Source: CAZTZY01 sp964617765 (GTDB taxonomy: Bacteria; Pseudomonadota; Gammaproteobacteria; Pseudomonadales; DT-91). From it: a stretch of DNA of 8,446 bases. A model generated the notes under the pieces. The model saw only the letters and a program-made list of their open reading frames with translations. It was not told the origin of the DNA and did not search any database. Shown piece after piece: positions 5,331 to 8,446 of this stretch. Position 1 is the first letter of the stretch. Each line of letters opens with the position of its first letter. The stretch lies in assembly GCA_964617765.1 (NCBI GenBank), contig CAZTZY010000108.1, positions 1 to 8,446 on the forward strand, written 5' to 3'. Made by a program: the position numbers and the translations under genes.

Positions 5331-8053
5331 CTGTTAATGGCGGCTATCATCATTTCAAGTTCATTATTATTATGCCAATCGATAACGAGTTTTGCTGCTT
5401 GTTCCAGGGCAGTAAATAAAAAGGGATATTGATCAATATCGTCATTTTTGATGGCAAATTCAAAACGTTGGGCCACAGATTTTAATTGTGGAACCCCGGT
5501 GTAACAACATGCGCCATGCAGTTTATGTACAAGATCAAGCAGCTGTAAATTATTCTGATTAATCAGTGATTGCTCAATGTTTGAAATATCAGTTTCCAGG
5601 TTATCAACCAACATAGAGAACATATCAATAGCAAGGTTCTCTTTATAGTTAGCCAATTTTAAGCATTGGGCTATATCAATGAAATTATTATTCTGAATTG
5701 GTGATTCACACCACTTATCAATAACGGATTTGAGCTGATCCTCATTGATAGGTTTCGTGATGTAGTCATTCATTCCTACCTTGAATATAGTCTCTTTTTC
5801 ATCAGCCATAGCATGTGCCGTGATCGCTATAATAGGCGTCTCTTTATTTTTCGATACTGTTTCCCGAATATGTTTCGTCGCATTCAATCCATTGATTATG
5901 GGCATCTGTATATCCATAAAAATGATATCGAATGTTTTTTCATGACAAATATCAATGGCTTCTTTTCCGTCACATGCAGTGCTGACGATAAATCCTAAAT
6001 CGCTTAGTAAAACATTGAGCAATTTCAAATTGGCTTGGTGGTCGTCTACGGCCAGAACATGTAATTTTTTTTCCAGCACTGGTTTGGTAATGTTGTGTAG
6101 GCCGGATGGTGATTTATTCGGATAGAAAATCTCATAAAGACTGAGATAAAGTCGTGCTTCAGTGACCGGTTTATAACATAAAGAAATAATTTCAGAGCGC
6201 AGATCCCGCAGGGCTTTCTCTGTGTGGCTTGATGTGAGTAATAATATGGGATGTGAATGTTTTATAAGATTCACTATTTCTGTTAGTTGTATGTCCTTTG
6301 AGGAAGTAGGGCTAAAACCATAAATGATAACATCAACATAATACTCGGATAATAATAGAATGGCGTCATCAATAGACGATGCTGTGAGGGTATTAATGCC
6401 ATAACTGGAAAGCAGATGTTTAATAGATAGATTTAATAAAGGATGTGTTTCCAACAGAAGCATGGTTTTGCCGGATAATTTTTCGTATACGAGCCATTCC
6501 TGATGCTCAGCTAGTTGGGTTTTCAGCGTAAAACTGAATGTAGAACCTTCGTTAGGGATGCTTTCTACCTTGATATCATCATGCATCAATTCAACCAGTT
6601 TTTTTACTATAGCCAAACCTAATCCTGTGCCTCCATATTCCCTGGATATTGAAGTATTGGCTTGCGTAAATGCCTGGAAAATATTTTTCTGCTGTAAGGC
6701 AGTCATGCCTACACCAGTGTCACTAACAGAAATACTTAAATTTACATTATCTTGAATCAGGGATTCCAGGGATGCCCTGATGACAATAGTTCCCTCTTGG
6801 GTAAATTTAACGGCATTGCTTAAAAGATTAGAGACAATTTGTTTGATGCGAAGCGAATCGCCAACGATAAAATTGGGTACATCCTGATAAATTAGCAAAA
6901 CAACTTCGATATTTTTTTCGTAGGCATAAGGCGCAAATAAATTAACGCACTCTTCCAGAGTATGCCGGATGTTGAATGGAGCTACTTCCAGTTCCAATTT
7001 GCCTGCTTCAATTTTGGAGAAATCCAGGATGTCATTCATTATGGCCAATAAATTTTCGGAAGACTGCTGGATGGTATCTACATATTCTGATTGTTGGTTA
7101 TTTAAAGCTGTTTTTTTCAGGATTTTTGTAAACCCCAGAATACCATTCAGCGGTGTCCTGATTTCATGGCTGGTATTAGCCAGAAATTCAGACTTTGTCT
7201 TGCTTGCAGTGAGTGCTTCTTTTTTTGCCAGGTTAAGCTCAATATTTTGTATTTCAATGGTTTCAATCGTTTCTTTTAGATCATTGGTGGTAATTTCAAC
7301 ATTGTGCCGCAACTCATCAAATTCGTTTTTTAGATGGATTGCCATATTTTCAATATTATTGGCTAATATCGACATTTCCTTGCTCGAAGAAACAGCTACC
7401 GGGTTTATTGTTTCGCCTTCCTTGATTTTTTTAACAGCATTATTAATGGATCTAATATCTTCGTTTATGCGCTGTGCCAGTTTTAGGCCGATGAATCCTG
7501 AAAAAAATAGTCCTGCAAGAAGTAGCATATTCTGAATAAAAAGTTGCTGGTGTTTTTGAAGGGTTATGCTGTCCTGATTATATTCAACGGCAATCCACCC
7601 TAATAAATTATTGGTGTCGCTAGTCTTCAATGGATGTTGGATGTTACTGGTAAAGTTATGATTTTTAATGGGTGCAATAAACGATAAAATATTGTCATTA
7701 GATAATTTAATAAGCTCATGCCGGGAAAAATGTTGTGGCAATAAGGGTATCTGCAAAGAAGGGCCGGAATGGATTAATAGATCGCCATCCCGATTAAAAA
7801 AACTGACTGCACGTACTCCATTTTCTTCAAGGCTGGCATTGCCTAAGCTTTGTAATAAACCCGGATTATTATTTTCAATGGCATATTGGGTATTGATACC
7901 TAGCTCCATTAACAATGATTTTCCGCGGGCGTCAGAAAAATATTGGAGATCCTGCACTCTGCTATAGTTGAGATAAATACCTAAAGAAAGTGCAATGATT
8001 AATGGCGGTAATAATGCCAGAAAAAGTATTTGTGTCCGTAAACCGCTAAACAT
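5324..8053 (-). CDS. barA: BarA/GacS-type tripartite hybrid sensor histidine kinase
   Basis: This inner-membrane kinase of the BarA-UvrY (GacS-GacA, LetS-LetA) type normally activates small RNAs that sequester CsrA/RsmA. Along its 909 residues: TM1 about 9-28, a periplasmic sensor about 31-170, TM2 about 172-190, HAMP about 191-245, a coiled linker, then DHp with H-box NTSHEIRTPLNG (His296). The ATPase core has Asn413 (N-box), DTGVGM (445-450) and GGTGLGLAI (474-482). A degenerate receiver at about 529-645 has Gly579 in place of the phospho-Asp. A true receiver at 663-780 has Asp670, Asp671, phospho-Asp714, Thr745 and Lys767. The HPt domain has LVHKLHGACC, with His843 as acceptor. Linker and HPt motifs closely resemble E. 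coli BarA, whose length (918) is also similar. The start ATG has AGAGGA six bases upstream. The cognate regulator is not in the window. Confidence 0.95.
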   Translation of the reverse strand: MFSGLRTQILFLALLPPLIIALSLGIYLNYSRVQDLQYFSDARGKSLLMELGINTQYAIENNNPGLLQSLGNASLEENGVRAVSFFNRDGDLLIHSGPSLQIPLLPQHFSRHELIKLSNDNILSFIAPIKNHNFTSNIQHPLKTSDTNNLLGWIAVEYNQDSITLQKHQQLFIQNMLLLAGLFFSGFIGLKLAQRINEDIRSINNAVKKIKEGETINPVAVSSSKEMSILANNIENMAIHLKNEFDELRHNVEITTNDLKETIETIEIQNIELNLAKKEALTASKTKSEFLANTSHEIRTPLNGILGFTKILKKTALNNQQSEYVDTIQQSSENLLAIMNDILDFSKIEAGKLELEVAPFNIRHTLEECVNLFAPYAYEKNIEVVLLIYQDVPNFIVGDSLRIKQIVSNLLSNAVKFTQEGTIVIRASLESLIQDNVNLSISVSDTGVGMTALQQKNIFQAFTQANTSISREYGGTGLGLAIVKKLVELMHDDIKVESIPNEGSTFSFTLKTQLAEHQEWLVYEKLSGKTMLLLETHPLLNLSIKHLLSSYGINTLTASSIDDAILLLSEYYVDVIIYGFSPTSSKDIQLTEIVNLIKHSHPILLLTSSHTEKALRDLRSEIISLCYKPVTEARLYLSLYEIFYPNKSPSGLHNITKPVLEKKLHVLAVDDHQANLKLLNVLLSDLGFIVSTACDGKEAIDICHEKTFDIIFMDIQMPIINGLNATKHIRETVSKNKETPIIAITAHAMADEKETIFKVGMNDYITKPINEDQLKSVIDKWCESPIQNNNFIDIAQCLKLANYKENLAIDMFSMLVDNLETDISNIEQSLINQNNLQLLDLVHKLHGACCYTGVPQLKSVAQRFEFAIKNDDIDQYPFLFTALEQAAKLVIDWHNNNELEMMIAAINSY

Positions 8054-8058
8054 AATGT

Positions 8059-8064
8059 TCCTCT
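8059..8064 (-). promoter_or_regulatory. Ribosome binding site of barA
   Basis: On the minus strand the sequence AGAGGA lies five bases before the ATG at 8053-8051. This is the strongest match to the anti-Shine-Dalgarno in the window and fixes the start of the kinase, giving an N-terminus (MFSGLRTQILFLALLPP) that leads straight into the first membrane segment. Confidence 0.75.
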
Positions 8065-8067
8065 AAT

Positions 8068-8094
8068 ATAATCACTTTTATATCAGTGAGTTAT
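8068..8094. repeat. Imperfect inverted repeat in the barA leader, possible operator or hairpin
   Basis: On the plus strand ATAATCACT (8068-8076) faces AGTGA-G-TTAT (8085-8094) around an 8-base spacer. Nine base pairs form with one extra G. It lies just upstream of the barA ribosome binding site and overlaps a weak possible -10 element (TAAAAG on the minus strand, 8080-8075). It could bind a dimeric regulator or form a hairpin in the barA mRNA. The function is inferred and chance is possible. Confidence 0.35.
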
Positions 8095-8102
8095 GATTTC
8101 AA
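8075..8102 (-). promoter_or_regulatory. Candidate sigma-70 promoter for barA
   Basis: Minus strand: TTGAAA (8102-8097) as -35, a 16-base spacer and TAAAAG (8080-8075) as -10. Transcription would begin a few bases further on, leaving a very short leader to the ATG at 8053. A rival is the perfect TATAAT at 8133-8128 on the same strand, which lacks a good -35. This is a weak assignment by consensus alone. Confidence 0.3.
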
Positions 8103-8127
8103 ACATGCATGAACTTCAGTCTAGCAG

Positions 8128-8133
8128 ATTATA
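8128..8133 (-). promoter_or_regulatory. Perfect TATAAT hexamer, alternative barA -10
   Basis: Read on the minus strand this is TATAAT, about 75 bases before the barA start codon. No hexamer resembling TTGACA stands 16-18 bases upstream, so it would need an activator or an alternative -35. If used, the transcript would include the inverted repeat at 8068-8094 in its 5' untranslated region. Confidence 0.3.
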
Positions 8134-8158
8134 TGGCACAGATTGATATTCTTAGATG

Positions 8159-8187
8159 TTGGTATTGTTATTAAATGCACCTAAAAT
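8159..8187 (+). promoter_or_regulatory. Candidate sigma-70 promoter for cysM
   Basis: TTGGTA (8159-8164) as -35, a 17-base spacer and TAAAAT (8182-8187) as -10 give four and five matches of six to consensus. The predicted start near 8194 leaves about 25 bases of leader before the ATG. A second possible pair, TTGATA (8143-8148) and TGTTAT (8166-8171), also has a 17-base spacer but a poorer -10. No CysB-type site is recognised by eye. Confidence 0.4.
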
Positions 8188-8218
8188 AATACAACCTTCT
8201 GATTATTTGAGAAAAAAT

Positions 8219-8446
8219 ATGCCTGATCATTTATTCCCCTCTCTGGAGCAATATGTCGGCAACACGCCATTAGTGCGATTACAGCGCTTAACGGCCGGGC
8301 TCAATAATCACATATTGGTTAAACTTGAAGGCAATAACCCGGCAGGTTCAGTGAAAGACAGGCCGGCATTAAGCATGATCCAGCATGCTGAACAACGGGG
8401 CGCCATCAAGCCTGGTGAGACCCTGATAGAAGCCACCAGCGGTAAT
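8219..8446 (+). CDS. cysM: Cysteine synthase B (O-acetylserine sulfhydrylase B), 5' part
   Basis: CysM is a cytoplasmic PLP enzyme that makes cysteine from O-acetylserine and sulfide, or S-sulfocysteine from thiosulfate. The 76 codons in the window show the family N-terminus: VGNTPLVRLQRL (13-24), the PLP-lysine motif EGNNPAGSVKDRPA (37-50, Lys46 being the Schiff-base residue), and EATSGN (71-76), which begins the phosphate and substrate loop. The GNNPAGSVKDR form and LSMI..AE.RG.IKPG point to CysM rather than CysK. The gene runs off the right end. The ATG has GAG at 8209-8211, 7 nt upstream; an in-frame TTG at 8207 is a less likely start. It is divergent from barA, an arrangement I recall for gacS-cysM in some Pseudomonas. 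The visible part looks more GC-rich than its neighbours. Confidence 0.95.
   Translation, partial: MPDHLFPSLEQYVGNTPLVRLQRLTAGLNNHILVKLEGNNPAGSVKDRPALSMIQHAEQRGAIKPGETLIEATSGN

Noticed and set aside
6969..7535. A 188-codon open frame on the plus strand, antisense to barA
   Set aside because: It lies wholly inside the barA coding region opposite the HAMP, linker and DHp parts. It has no clear ribosome binding site and its translation resembles no family I know. It is explained as a shadow of a long conserved gene.
8104..8111. CATGCATG palindrome in the barA-cysM spacer
   Set aside because: An 8-bp palindrome is expected many times by chance in a window this long, and nothing links it to a known regulator.

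Overview
The window looks like an ordinary proteobacterial chromosome segment, most likely gamma- or betaproteobacterial. The evidence is the gene order lepA-lepB-(DUF4845 protein)-rnc-era-recO, followed by a BarA/GacS-type hybrid kinase divergent from cysM. By eye the DNA is moderately AT-rich, except for the start of cysM, which looks more GC-rich. I cannot name a genus from sequence alone.

Layout: bases 1-28 are a short leader. Bases 29-5330 (+) hold six tightly packed co-directional genes: lepA (EF4, translation GTPase), lepB (signal peptidase I), a small one-TM DUF4845 protein, rnc (RNase III), era (30S-assembly GTPase) and recO (recombination mediator). Gaps run from 2 to 20 bp, and rnc/era overlap as ATGA. 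No internal terminator or promoter was recognised, so a single operon is likely. It joins translation and ribosome maturation (LepA, RNase III, Era), protein export (LepB) and DNA repair (RecO). On the minus strand, 8053-5324 encodes a full-length BarA/GacS/LetS-type hybrid histidine kinase, whose end overlaps the end of recO tail to tail by 7 bp. A 165-bp spacer (8054-8218) then separates barA from the divergent 5' part of cysM (O-acetylserine sulfhydrylase B), which runs off the window.

No mobile element, CRISPR array, tRNA or rRNA was found, and I see no wholly new multi-gene system. The unusual signals are subtle: (1) RNase III has Gly112 where the family has a conserved catalytic metal-binding Asp (Asp114 in E. 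coli); (2) a perfect 13-bp inverted repeat lies inside the first codons of rnc, just after a TTG start, and could be an RNase III autoregulatory hairpin; (3) a perfect 11-bp inverted repeat lies inside lepA; (4) recO and barA overlap convergently where pdxJ would often follow recO; (5) an imperfect inverted repeat lies in the barA leader and overlaps a possible -10 element. Most genes here share a short GAG Shine-Dalgarno core 7-8 nt before the start, which supports the GTG start of lepA and the TTG start of rnc.
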